Shown here: in pieces, positions 24,519-32,992 of the stretch
Layout: the number at the start of each line of letters is the position of its first letter
Position numbering within the stretch: position 1 is the first letter of the stretch
NCBI GenBank assembly: GCA_028284325.1
Contig: JANQRX010000012.1
Location: 186,001 to 250,000 of the forward strand
Direction: 5' to 3'
Length of the DNA stretch: 64,000 nt
Source: Bauldia sp.
GTDB taxonomy: Bacteria > Pseudomonadota > Alphaproteobacteria > Rhizobiales > Kaistiaceae
Notes under the pieces: model-generated
What the model was told of the DNA's origin: nothing
Databases searched by the model: none
Seen by the model: the letters and a program-made list of their open reading frames with translations, nothing else
Made by a program: the position numbers and the translations under genes

Positions 24519-25703
24519 GTGACGAGCGAACGCACCCAGGTTGCCATCATCGGCGGCGGGCCGGCGGGCATGTTTCTGTCGCACGTGCTCCACCGCCACG
24601 GCATCGACTCGATCGTCCTTGAGCGCCGGACGAAGGCACATGTTCTCGGCCGCATCCGTGCCGGCGTGCTTGAGGCGGGAACGGTCGATCTCCTGCGCGA
24701 CTACGACCTCGCCGAGCGCATGGATCGTGAGGGCAAGCCCAAGGACGGCACGCGGATCGTCTGGCAGGGGCGACCCGACTTCTTCATCGATGTCCGCCGC
24801 TGGACCGGCAGGCAGATGATGGCCTGGGGCCAGACCTACATCACCGAGGATCTCTACGCCGCCCGCGAGCGCGACGGCGGCGCGATCGTCGACGAAGCCG
24901 GGGACGTCGCGCTCCACGACGTCGAGAGCGGCAACCCGTCGGTCAGCTACACACGGGACGGCGTGTCGCATCGGATCGCGTGCGATTTCGTCGCCGGTTG
25001 CGACGGCTTCCACGGCGTCTCGCGCCAGGCGATCCCTGATCACATGCGCCGGGAGTTCGAGCGCGTCTATCCGTTCGGCTGGCTCGGCATCATGGTCGAG
25101 AAGCCGCCGCTGAAGGACCTGATCTACGCCTATCACAGCGACGGCATGGCCATGGCCTCGCAACGCAATCCGATGCTGAGCCGCTACTACGTCCAGGCGC
25201 CGGTCACCGACAGGATCGAGGACTGGCCGGACGAGCGGTTCTGGGACACGCTGCTGAGCCGGTTTCCCACCGAGATCGCCGGACGCATCGAGAGCGGGCC
25301 GTCGATCGAGAAGTCGATGGCGCCGCTCAGGAGTTTCGTATCGGAGCCGCTACGCTACGGCCGTCTGCTGCTCGCCGGCGATGCCGCCCACATCGTGCCG
25401 CCGACCGGCGCCAAGGGGCTGAACCTGGCCTTTTCCGATGTCCACTACCTGTCGCGGGCGCTTCGCACCTACTATGAGAAGGGCGCCAGTCACGACATCG
25501 AGCGCTACTCCGACCAGGCCCTTCGCCGCATCTGGGCGGCGGAGAACCTGTCCTGGCGTCTCACCAAGATGCTGCACGTCTTCCCGGACGAAGACCCGTT
25601 CGATCAGCGCATCCGCGAGAGCGACTACGATCTTCTGCTGACCTCCGAGTCGGCGCAGCAGGCGCTTGCCCACGAGTATGTAGGCCTGCCGTTCGAGGAC
25701 TAG
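24519..25703 (+). CDS. pobA: 4-hydroxybenzoate 3-monooxygenase
   Basis: 394 aa, the exact usual PobA length. An FAD site GGGPAGMFLSHVL is at the start, RIRAGVLE in the middle of the first third, and the second FAD motif LLLAGDAAHIVPPTGAKGLN (with the GD dipeptide) near residue 290. It hydroxylates 4-hydroxybenzoate to protocatechuate with NADPH and O2, feeding the beta-ketoadipate pathway; no pathway partners are in the window. The GTG start at 24519 has CAGGAGG upstream; the frame is open 51 codons further without family sequence. Confidence 0.93.
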   Translation: MTSERTQVAIIGGGPAGMFLSHVLHRHGIDSIVLERRTKAHVLGRIRAGVLEAGTVDLLRDYDLAERMDREGKPKDGTRIVWQGRPDFFIDVRRWTGRQMMAWGQTYITEDLYAARERDGGAIVDEAGDVALHDVESGNPSVSYTRDGVSHRIACDFVAGCDGFHGVSRQAIPDHMRREFERVYPFGWLGIMVEKPPLKDLIYAYHSDGMAMASQRNPMLSRYYVQAPVTDRIEDWPDERFWDTLLSRFPTEIAGRIESGPSIEKSMAPLRSFVSEPLRYGRLLLAGDAAHIVPPTGAKGLNLAFSDVHYLSRALRTYYEKGASHDIERYSDQALRRIWAAENLSWRLTKMLHVFPDEDPFDQRIRESDYDLLLTSESAQQALAHEYVGLPFED

Positions 25704-25795
25704 ATCGGGAATGGGATCACGACGACCGCACCGCGTCGAGCGGAGCCGGTTGTCGTGCGCCAGATCGCAGTCGGTGAGCTTGACGCCTGAGGTGC

Positions 25796-26638
25796 CTAGG
25801 ACGAAGGCGTGCCAATGAAATTCTTGGTGAGGAACGCGTCTTCCACCGAGGCCGGTGCCAGCTTGGCGGTCAACATGCCAGCAACCGAGTCCAGGTTCGG
25901 CCTGTAGTGCTTTCTCGGATTGTCTGACGAGAAGGCCCGTGAGACAGCTTCGCTGATGGTTTCCGGTGCGGCTCCGCCGTTGAAGCCGTTCGTGAAATTG
26001 GTTCTGAAGTTGCGCATGTCCTCCGCATACACACTGGCGTGCTCGGACCGCTCGGCGATATCGAGCGTATGCAGGCTGGCATTAAGCAGACCGGTTCTGA
26101 TGAAGCCCGGGTTGATGATCGCCACCTTGATTCCAAAGCGCTTGACCTCCATGCGTAACGCCGCCGAGAAAGCTTCCAACGCATGCTTCGTCGCCGGATA
26201 CCAGGCCATGCCGGGTGCGGGCACGAGTCCCACGACCGATGACGTGATCACGATGTGCCCCTTGCCTGCCGCACGCATGTGAGGCAGCACGGCCCGGACT
26301 ACCCGGGCGACACCGAACACATTGACGTCGAAATTCCGCTGCGCTTCCTCGATCGGCGCGCACTCGATCATTCCCATGCAGGTATAGCCGGCGTTTGCGA
26401 ACAGCCCATCTATTGAGCCCTGTTCGGCAACCATCTTTTCGACGCCAGCGGTAACGGCCTGCGCGTCGGTTACGTCCATCGCCAGGCGGTTCATACCCTC
26501 GGTTTCGAGGTCGGCCATTCCTTCGAAGTCAACGTCGCCGCCGTAGACGATGTGGCCATCCTTCATGAGTTGAAGGGCGCTCGCACGCCCAATGCCGTGC
26601 GCTGCGCCGGTGATCAGGATCGTTTTTTTGTCGGTCAT
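25796..26638 (-). CDS. SDR family oxidoreductase
   Basis: 280 aa classical short-chain dehydrogenase. The cofactor motif is TGAAHGIG, and an Asp (YGGDVD) follows the second strand, favouring NAD(H). The active site has SSVVGLVPAP, Tyr and Lys in YPATK. The start at 26638 has GAGG 9 nt upstream; a TTG start 12 codons upstream is possible. The gene is convergent with pobA, about 90 bp away. Substrate unknown. Confidence 0.88.
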   Translation of the reverse strand: MTDKKTILITGAAHGIGRASALQLMKDGHIVYGGDVDFEGMADLETEGMNRLAMDVTDAQAVTAGVEKMVAEQGSIDGLFANAGYTCMGMIECAPIEEAQRNFDVNVFGVARVVRAVLPHMRAAGKGHIVITSSVVGLVPAPGMAWYPATKHALEAFSAALRMEVKRFGIKVAIINPGFIRTGLLNASLHTLDIAERSEHASVYAEDMRNFRTNFTNGFNGGAAPETISEAVSRAFSSDNPRKHYRPNLDSVAGMLTAKLAPASVEDAFLTKNFIGTPSS

Positions 26639-26838
26639 GTCCGAAGTCCTCGCAATGTGTTCGTTGAGCTTCAATTCGTTCTTTGCCGCCTCCTGGGCAA
26701 TAGCAGATCACGCCATTCCGCTATCGAATGGCGCCAATAACGATTGCTTCCGCGGCCAGCGTTTTGGCCTCCGCGAGAGTGGTAAAAATGAGTACACGGC
26801 CTAGACAGCGCCATCCGTCTGACGGACGCTGTGCGGTC

Positions 26839-27966
26839 ATGAACGAAACCAACGCCACCGGCCTGTCGGTGATCAGGATCGCGCGGGCGGAACTCTCCTC
26901 CATCGCCGCGTTCCTGCTGTTTGGCGCGTTCATCCTCGTCGGGGACGCGGTCAGTCCGGCCCGCGTCGACGCTGCCGTCTCGTTCGCGCTGCTGGCGCTC
27001 CTGTTCGCGGTCATGCTGTGGGCCGCGTTCAACGTCGTCCACCACGCCGAGAGCCTGGCGACGCTGCTGGGCGAGCCTTACGGGACCCTGATCCTCACCC
27101 TGTCAGTCATCGGCATCGAGGTGGCCCTGATCGCGGCGCTCATGATCACCGGCGCGGACAAGCCGACGCTCGCCCGCGATACCATGCTCTCGATCCTGAT
27201 GATCGTGCTCAACGGCCTGGTGGGGCTGAGCCTCATCGCCGGCGGCCTGCGGCACCGGCTGCAGACCCACAACCTCACCGGTGCGTCCGCTTATCTCGCG
27301 TTGGTGATGCCGTTTGCGCTGCTGGGCCTGGTGCTGCCGCGCTTCACCCCATCGGCGCCGGCCGGCGAGTTATCGGGATTGATGGCCGGGTTCCTGATCG
27401 CCGGTTCGGTTGTTCTCTACGGCGGGTTCCTGGTCTTCCAGACCGTCACCCACAGCGACATCTTCCGCCACGTGGGGGGCGGTGCCGGCGAAGCGCCACA
27501 CGGCACGTCCGGTGTGCGCAGCGTGCGCTACCACGCGATCGGGCTGGTCGCCGCCCTCCTGCCGATCGTCCTCCTGTCGAAGTCGCTTGCCACCTACGTC
27601 GATTTCGCGATCTCCGGGATCGGCGCCCCGCTGGCGATCGGCGGCTTTCTGATCGCGGCCCTGATCCTGACCCCGGAAGCCATCAGCGCGGTGCGCTCGG
27701 CGCAGGCCAACAACGTGCAGCGCTCCGTCAACATCTGCCTGGGTTCGGCGCTTTCGACCATGGGTTTGACGATTCCGACGGTGCTGGTGATCGGGTGGGT
27801 CACCGGCGAAGCGGTCGTCCTGGGGGTCGACGCGACCGAGATGGTTATCCTGGCCGTCACCCTCATCGTCAGCGTGATCACTTTCACGAGCGCCAGCACG
27901 CACACCATGCTCGGTGTCGTCCATCTGGCGTTGTTTGCCGCCTACGTTGCCCTGATCTTTGACTGA
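26839..27966 (+). CDS. Calcium/proton antiporter, CaCA family (ChaA-like)
   Basis: 375 aa with about 11 hydrophobic segments. Two homologous halves carry the ion-exchange motifs: GEPYGTLILTLSVIGIEV in the first half and LTPEAISAVRSAQANNVQRSVN in the second, whose Glu residues form the cation site. It exports Ca2+ (or Na+/K+) in exchange for protons across the inner membrane. The start 26839 was chosen over an earlier Met (26788) because the hydrophobic part begins about 20 residues later; the ribosome site is weak. It is followed 105 bp later by PPK2 on the same strand. Confidence 0.88.
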   Translation: MNETNATGLSVIRIARAELSSIAAFLLFGAFILVGDAVSPARVDAAVSFALLALLFAVMLWAAFNVVHHAESLATLLGEPYGTLILTLSVIGIEVALIAALMITGADKPTLARDTMLSILMIVLNGLVGLSLIAGGLRHRLQTHNLTGASAYLALVMPFALLGLVLPRFTPSAPAGELSGLMAGFLIAGSVVLYGGFLVFQTVTHSDIFRHVGGGAGEAPHGTSGVRSVRYHAIGLVAALLPIVLLSKSLATYVDFAISGIGAPLAIGGFLIAALILTPEAISAVRSAQANNVQRSVNICLGSALSTMGLTIPTVLVIGWVTGEAVVLGVDATEMVILAVTLIVSVITFTSASTHTMLGVVHLALFAAYVALIFD

Positions 27967-28070
27967 CGTGCCCCCGAGCCGCGCAATTCGGCCGCCGTCA
28001 CGCAATCGACGTTGTTTGCGGTACAAGATCGGCCACGATTCGCGGCACGGACGTTAACAGGTGAAGGAAC

Positions 28071-28988
28071 ATGGCGGGCGACACGGACACCAACCAACGC
28101 GACTGGCTCGAGGCGGAACTCGCCGAAACGCTGGACGAGGATTTCGAGCTTGAGCTCTCCGAACCGGCGTTGTCGGAGGAGATCCGCCGTATCTACCGCC
28201 GCACGCGCCCGCCGGGCATCGAAAGCCGCGAGTACTTTCGCCAGCTCCTGACCCTTCAGGCCGAGCTCATCAAGCTTCATGACTGGGTCGCCCATGCCGG
28301 CGCCAAGGTCGTGGTCCTGTTCGAGGGGCGCGATTCGGCCGGCAAGGGCGGGGTCATCAAGCGCATCACCCAGCGCCTCAATCCGCGCATCTGCCGTGTC
28401 GTGGCCCTGCCGGCGCCGAGCGACCGCGAGAAGACCCAGTGGTACTTCCAGCGCTACGTGCCGCATCTGCCCGCCGGCGGCGAGATCGTGCTGTTCGACC
28501 GCTCCTGGTACAACCGCGCAGGTGTCGAGCGGGTGATGGGCTTTGCGAGCCCCGACCAGGTGGAGCAGTTCTTCCAGGACGTGCCCGAGTTCGAGCGCAT
28601 GCTGGTGCGCTCCGGCATCATCCTCATCAAGTACTGGTTCTCGATCACCGACGAGGAGCAGCAGATACGCTTCCTCATGCGCATCCACGATCCGCTCAAG
28701 CAGTGGAAGCTGAGCCCGATGGACCTTGAGTCGCGGATCCGCTGGGAGGACTACACCCGCGCCAAGGAGGAGATGCTGGCCCGTACCAACATCCCCGAGG
28801 CGCCGTGGTTCATCGTCGAGGGCAACGACAAGCGCAGCGCCCGCCTGAACTGCATCGACCACTTCCTGAAGCAGATTCCCTACAATGACATCGCGCACGA
28901 GGACGTCGCGCTGCCTGAGCGGGTCTTCAATCCCGAGTACGAGCGCAAGGTCCTCGCCAAGGAGCTCTACGTCCCGCAGAAGTACTGA
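28071..28988 (+). CDS. ppk2: Polyphosphate kinase 2
   Basis: 305 aa. Walker A is FEGRDSAGKGG, Walker B LFDRSWYNRAGVERV, and the lid zone is at WYFQRYVPHLPAGGE; the pattern of residues near WEDYTRAKEEML is also family-typical. PPK2 uses polyphosphate to phosphorylate nucleoside diphosphates (class I) or monophosphates; the subclass cannot be fixed by eye. It is soluble. GAAGGAA precedes the ATG at 28071. Sits next to the Ca2+/H+ antiporter. Confidence 0.93.
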   Translation: MAGDTDTNQRDWLEAELAETLDEDFELELSEPALSEEIRRIYRRTRPPGIESREYFRQLLTLQAELIKLHDWVAHAGAKVVVLFEGRDSAGKGGVIKRITQRLNPRICRVVALPAPSDREKTQWYFQRYVPHLPAGGEIVLFDRSWYNRAGVERVMGFASPDQVEQFFQDVPEFERMLVRSGIILIKYWFSITDEEQQIRFLMRIHDPLKQWKLSPMDLESRIRWEDYTRAKEEMLARTNIPEAPWFIVEGNDKRSARLNCIDHFLKQIPYNDIAHEDVALPERVFNPEYERKVLAKELYVPQKY

Positions 28989-29001
28989 ACCGGTTACCCG
29001 G

Positions 29002-29247
29002 CTACCGCCCGAACGCCGCGACCGCGTCCGGGCAGAGACGCTCGAGCGCCTCCAGCGAAAGCGGTGCGCCGCTCACGTCGAAGGCGCGCAAGCCTTCGTG
29101 GTCGTCGACCACAACCGCCAGCGGCAGCTTGGCGACCGACACGGATGCGGAGCGTCTGTCGACGCGCCGGCTCGTCCGCCTCTGGACGACCGCCGCGACA
29201 CGGTAGCCGGCCCTTTCAACGATGGGGTCCAGATCGATCGTCTTCAT
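29002..29247 (-). CDS. Small hypothetical protein of the GerW/DUF2953 operon
   Basis: 81 aa, unrecognised. It is mildly basic in the first half (VVQRRTSRRVDRRS) and otherwise soluble, with AKLPLAVVVDDHEG in the middle. Its ATG overlaps the DUF2953 stop (ATGA), so it is translationally coupled and should be a real gene. The last gene of the operon; its stop is 13 bp from the convergent PPK2 stop. Confidence 0.6.
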   Translation of the reverse strand: MKTIDLDPIVERAGYRVAAVVQRRTSRRVDRRSASVSVAKLPLAVVVDDHEGLRAFDVSGAPLSLEALERLCPDAVAAFGR

Positions 29248-29822
29248 GATGGTTTCGGTCCCGATGATCCCGGTCCGAATGTGGACCAGGCGAAGCTCAC
29301 GGCGGGCGGGACAAGCGCGGCCGGCGTAACATCCGCGGCGGCGTCCACCGCGCCGGACAGCGTCGCGTCCCCGAACTCCGGTCGGACGTTGATGTGCACG
29401 TCATCAGGCCAGGGGACCCCGTAGATCAGCGGCATCAGCCTGCCGTAGAGGGCGCCGGTGTCGGCCGGATCACCCAGCCCCACGACGCCATCGACGTCCA
29501 GCCGAACGACACGGACTCGCCTCAGCAGATCCTTGATCAGGCGCGGCAGGTTCTTGGCCAGCCGGACGCCGGCCTGCTTGTCGCCCTTCTTGCGCCGCTT
29601 CCCGGCCGTCTTCTTTCGCTTCTTCTCCGCGCGCTTCTCGTCGCGACGGTCCGTGTCGACGACCGGAAAGTGCGGCGACAGGCCGCCGAACGGCCGCGCC
29701 CAGATCCGAACCCGTCCATGGGGATCGGATTGCGCCAGCAGGCTGAGACGAACCGGCAGGGCGAGGGCGGCGACCACGATGATCACGATCGCCGCCAGGA
29801 CCGCCATGAGAACCGTCGTCAT
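29244..29822 (-). CDS. DUF2953 domain-containing membrane-anchored protein
   Basis: 192 aa. An N-terminal membrane helix (about 3-22) precedes a region rich in Lys/Arg (about 65-85, KRKKTAGKRRKKGDKQ), probably cytoplasmic. The C-terminal half has FEGDPA-like GLGDPADTGALYGRLMPLIYG, the DUF2953 signature. In Bacillus the homologous gene (ytfI) also sits beside ytfJ, which encodes a GerW family protein; here it follows the GerW-family gene by 12 bp, so the pairing is conserved. Confidence 0.75.
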   Translation of the reverse strand: MTTVLMAVLAAIVIIVVAALALPVRLSLLAQSDPHGRVRIWARPFGGLSPHFPVVDTDRRDEKRAEKKRKKTAGKRRKKGDKQAGVRLAKNLPRLIKDLLRRVRVVRLDVDGVVGLGDPADTGALYGRLMPLIYGVPWPDDVHINVRPEFGDATLSGAVDAAADVTPAALVPPAVSFAWSTFGPGSSGPKPS

Positions 29823-29834
29823 GGCGGATCAGTC

Positions 29835-30188
29835 CTAGCCGTCGTCGGATGACTTCGCCTGCGTCCGCTGGCCGGCCATCCGCGACGCGGTCTCGCCGAT
29901 CACCTCGGCCAGGCTCGTCACCGCGCCTTTCACGGCCTCGACGCGGGCGCCGTCCTTGTCGAAGATGATGGCGCCCATCGGGCGGATGCCGCCGCCGCCG
30001 CCGGTGCCGCCGCCGTTCTCGGCGTTGGCGCCCTTGCCGCCGCCGGCCCCGAAGCCGAAGCCATAGCTGACGATCGGAATCACGGTCGCGCCGTCGCGCT
30101 CGATGGGATCGCCGAGCACGTTGCGGGCGTTCAGCAGTTTGTCCAGTTCCTCAACGGTTCCCTTGAGGAGTTTTTCAACATCGTCCAT
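29835..30188 (-). CDS. GerW family (YtfJ-like) protein
   Basis: 117 aa. It has the GerW pattern: the N-terminal LLKGTVEELDKLLNARNVLGDPI, then VIPIVSYGFGFGAGGGKG, a glycine-rich loop (GGGTGGGGGIRP), then GAIIFDKDGARVEAV. In Bacillus YtfJ/GerW is a spore germination-associated protein, but the family is widespread in non-sporulating bacteria and its role there is unknown. AAGGAG precedes the ATG. First gene of a three-gene operon and divergent from the DUF4342 gene. Confidence 0.85.
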   Translation of the reverse strand: MDDVEKLLKGTVEELDKLLNARNVLGDPIERDGATVIPIVSYGFGFGAGGGKGANAENGGGTGGGGGIRPMGAIIFDKDGARVEAVKGAVTSLAEVIGETASRMAGQRTQAKSSDDG

Positions 30189-30425
30189 CGAAGTCTCCTT
30201 GTTCTGTCGAGCATCACGCTCCCGTATGACGGATGCGAGCCCGCCCGAATTCTGTCCTGACAGATATGGTGACGGTCGCTGCGTCTTGCGATCCGCATCA
30301 GTCCGGAAACGGCCCGGCGGCGACGGCGGCCGGTTTCATCGTCGATACCTCCGCAATCTGGCGGTGCGCCTCATTGCATCGTCACGGTCCATACCTACGT
30401 GTGGACCGACACGAAGGAGGCTCCC
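30189..30425. promoter_or_regulatory. Divergent promoter region GerW operon / DUF4342
   Basis: 237 bp with no coding signal. Both genes start here, each with a good Shine-Dalgarno sequence (AAGGAG and AAGGAGG). I see no clear -35/-10 pair or operator palindrome. Confidence 0.4.
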
Positions 30426-30746
30426 ATGAGCGACACGAATGGCAACGACCGCAGGCCTGGCGACGACAAGCCGTCCTGGACCGAGGAGGTCGAGGTTGCC
30501 GGCGAACAGTTGGTTCAACGCGTCAAGGAACTGGCCGCCGAGGGGCAGGTCCGGCGCATCATCGTCAAGGATCCGGACGGTAACATCGCCCTCGACATCC
30601 CGCTGACGGTCGGCGCCATCGCCGGCGGCGCGGTCGTCATCGCAGCGCCGGTGCTGGCCGTGATCGGCGCGCTGGCAGCGCTGGTGACCAAGGTGAACGT
30701 CGAGATTGTCCGCGATCGCGACGACGGCGACGGACAGACCGACTAG
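30426..30746 (+). CDS. DUF4342 domain-containing protein
   Basis: 106 aa. A polar N-terminus, then EEVEVAGEQLVQRVKELAAEGQVRRIIVKD, a hydrophobic block AIAGGAVVIAAPVLAVIGALAALV, and VNVEIVR at the end (given in parts), the DUF4342 order. It likely has one membrane helix. ATG 30426 has AAGGAGG upstream, chosen over an earlier in-frame Met at 30399. It is divergent from GerW across a 237-bp intergenic region. No function known. Confidence 0.8.
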   Translation: MSDTNGNDRRPGDDKPSWTEEVEVAGEQLVQRVKELAAEGQVRRIIVKDPDGNIALDIPLTVGAIAGGAVVIAAPVLAVIGALAALVTKVNVEIVRDRDDGDGQTD

Positions 30747-30768
30747 GTCAGCCGTTCGCCACCCGTAT

Positions 30769-30820
30769 GTCGTTCCGGGCGCGTGTGCAGCACGAAGTGG
30801 TGCACCGCAGAACCGGAATC
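30769..30820 (+). repeat. Dispersed palindromic repeat, copy 3
   Basis: 52 nt, same length and layout as copies 1 and 2 (outer CGTTCCG and CCGGAATC, core GCAGCACGAAGTGGTGC). It lies 20 kb from the other copies, between the DUF4342 gene and the TRAP operon, confirming a dispersed family. Confidence 0.75.
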
Positions 30821-30965
30821 TCTCGTCCGTTCGACGCGGGTGGTAGCTTCGCCGAGACAGCAGAGTCCGGCGCCCGCCATCCCGTAACTCCACCGTATCG
30901 GGCGCTCTTGCGCACCTCCACATGCCGGCCCCCGCGGCCGCCGTGCAAGTTATCGACAGGGAGTG

Positions 30966-30994
30966 GTGACACCAAGACATGTAAAAGTTATAAG
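30966..30994 (+). promoter_or_regulatory. Candidate sigma-70 promoter of the TRAP operon
   Basis: GTGACA (30966-30971) and TATAAG (30989-30994) are separated by 17 nt, in an AT-rich patch that is rare here. They lie about 55 bp upstream of the DctQ GTG start, downstream of repeat copy 3. Confidence 0.5.
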
Positions 30995-31048
30995 ACTCGT
31001 GACGGGTGTTTCGCGAGAAGCACTAAGCACCTGGGGAGGAGCGCCGTC

Positions 31049-31636
31049 GTGGACGGGTTAGCTGCGATCATCCGCGGCCTGGAAACCATCAACACGTACG
31101 TTCTGCGCGCAGGGCGCTTCGTGGCGTGGATATGCGTCGCGCTGATGGTCGTCGTCATCCTCGTCCAGGTCTTCTTCCGCTACATCCTCAACAATGCGCT
31201 GCCCTGGCCCGACGAGGCCGCGCGTTTCTTCATGTTGTGGATGACCGGACTGATCGCGCCGTCGGCCTACCGCTGGGGCGGGTTCGTCTCGATCGACATG
31301 TTCAAGGAGATGCTCGGTCGTTTCGGCGGCATCATCCTCAACATCGTCATTCTCCTGGTGTCGCTGACGGTCCTGGTGATCGCGCTCAGGCTGGCCGGCG
31401 ACCACATCCGCAGCGGCTGGCTCTTCAACTCCGCCTCGTTGCGCCTGCCGCTCGACCTGATCGGCGGTGAATCGATACGCCTGAAGCTCGCCTACATGTA
31501 CATGTCGCTGCCCGTCGGCTTCGTGCTCATGACGGTCGTCAACGTCGAAATGCTCCTGAAGAACATTCACATGCTGTTCGATCACGAAGCCGACTACGGC
31601 AACGTGCCGGACCAGATCGTCATGTCGGCGGAGTAG
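31049..31636 (+). CDS. TRAP transporter small permease (DctQ family)
   Basis: 195 aa with four membrane helices, the DctQ layout. The second helix begins in VFFRYILNNALPWPDEAARFFMLWMTG (given in part), where the conserved W-x-E/D-E motif lies. GTG at 31049 is the start: GGGGAGGA (31033-31040) is 8 nt upstream. It is the small membrane subunit of a Na+-driven tripartite uptake system with the next two genes. Confidence 0.88.
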   Translation: MDGLAAIIRGLETINTYVLRAGRFVAWICVALMVVVILVQVFFRYILNNALPWPDEAARFFMLWMTGLIAPSAYRWGGFVSIDMFKEMLGRFGGIILNIVILLVSLTVLVIALRLAGDHIRSGWLFNSASLRLPLDLIGGESIRLKLAYMYMSLPVGFVLMTVVNVEMLLKNIHMLFDHEADYGNVPDQIVMSAE

Positions 31637-31642
31637 GGCGCG

Positions 31643-32932
31643 GTGATTGTTCTCTTCCTCCCACTGTTCCTGATCTTCCTGATGCTGAGCATGCCGGTGT
31701 TCTTCGGCATGCTGGCGGCGCCGGGGATCATGCTGTGGCTCACCGATTCGACGCGCGACTGGGCGCTGCTCTACCGCAACATCTACAACGGCATCGACTC
31801 GTTCCCGCTGATGGCGATCCCGTTCTTCATGCTGGCGGGCGAGTTGATGAACCGCGGTGGCATCACCCTCCGACTTGTCGACTTTTCGCAGTCGCTGATG
31901 GGGCATCTCAAGGGCGGTCTGGCCCACGTCAACATCCTGTCGTCGATGCTGTTCGCGGGCCTCTCCGGTTCCGCCGTCGCCGACACCTCGGCGCTGGGTT
32001 CGATGCTGATCCCGGCGATGGAGAAGAACGGCTACAAGCGCAGGTTTGCCGCCGCGGTGACCGCGGCCTCGTCGGTCATCGGGCCGATCATTCCGCCGTC
32101 CGGCATCATGATCATCTACGCCTACGTCATGGGCGAGTCGGTGGCGGCGCTGTTCCTGGGCGGTGTCATCCCCGGGATCCTGGTCGGCCTCGGTCTGATG
32201 GCCGTGGTGGCCGCGCTCGCCAAGCGCGAAGGCTTCCCGGTCGCCGCGGAGCGCGCCACGTGGCGCGAGCGCGGAAAGGCCGCGCTCCGCGCATTCTTCC
32301 CGCTCATGACGCCGGTGATCATCCTCGGCGGCATCCTCGGCGGCGTGTTCACCCCAACCGAAGCCGCGGCCGTGGCCGCCGGCTACGCAATGTTCATCTC
32401 GCTGTTCGTGCTGCGCACGATGACGTTCGCGGATCTGCCGAAGGTGTTCACCAAGGCGGCGATCACGTCATCGGTCGTGCTGCTCCTGGTCGGCGCGGCG
32501 ATGGCCTTCAAGGCGGTGGTGGGGCTCAGCCATTTGCCGGAACTGCTGGCCGCGTGGGTCATCGGCCTCACCGACAACCCGCTGATCCTGCTGTTCCTGA
32601 TCAACATCCTGCTCTTCATCGTCGGCATGTTCCTCGACGCGGGGCCGGCGATCATCATTCTTGGGCCGATCCTGGCGCCGATCTTTGTCGATCTCGGCGT
32701 CCACCCGGTCCACTTCGCCATCATCATGAGCGTCAACCTTACGGTCGGCCTGGCGACTCCACCCATGGGACTCGTGCTGTTCGTCGCATCGAGCGTCTCG
32801 GGCGAACGGGTGGAAACGATTGCGCGCACGATCCTGCCGTTCCTGGCGGTCGAGATTCTGGTGATCTTCCTGATCACCTACTTCCCGCCGATCTCGCTGG
32901 CCGTGCCTGAGTTCTTCGGGTTCATCCGCTGA
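31643..32932 (+). CDS. TRAP transporter large permease (DctM family)
   Basis: 429 aa with about 12 hydrophobic segments. The family signature is visible in AIPFFMLAGELMNRGG, LFAGLSGSAVADTSALGSM (given in part), and IIPPSGIMIIYAY. It is the transport channel coupled to Na+. GTG start 31643 lies 6 bp after the small-subunit stop. Third component follows. Confidence 0.93.
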   Translation: MIVLFLPLFLIFLMLSMPVFFGMLAAPGIMLWLTDSTRDWALLYRNIYNGIDSFPLMAIPFFMLAGELMNRGGITLRLVDFSQSLMGHLKGGLAHVNILSSMLFAGLSGSAVADTSALGSMLIPAMEKNGYKRRFAAAVTAASSVIGPIIPPSGIMIIYAYVMGESVAALFLGGVIPGILVGLGLMAVVAALAKREGFPVAAERATWRERGKAALRAFFPLMTPVIILGGILGGVFTPTEAAAVAAGYAMFISLFVLRTMTFADLPKVFTKAAITSSVVLLLVGAAMAFKAVVGLSHLPELLAAWVIGLTDNPLILLFLINILLFIVGMFLDAGPAIIILGPILAPIFVDLGVHPVHFAIIMSVNLTVGLATPPMGLVLFVASSVSGERVETIARTILPFLAVEILVIFLITYFPPISLAVPEFFGFIR

Positions 32933-32992
32933 TGGCGCGCTGAACCGGTGGAAGAAGCAAAGCAAGGACGAAACAGACCAGAGGAGTAAGAC

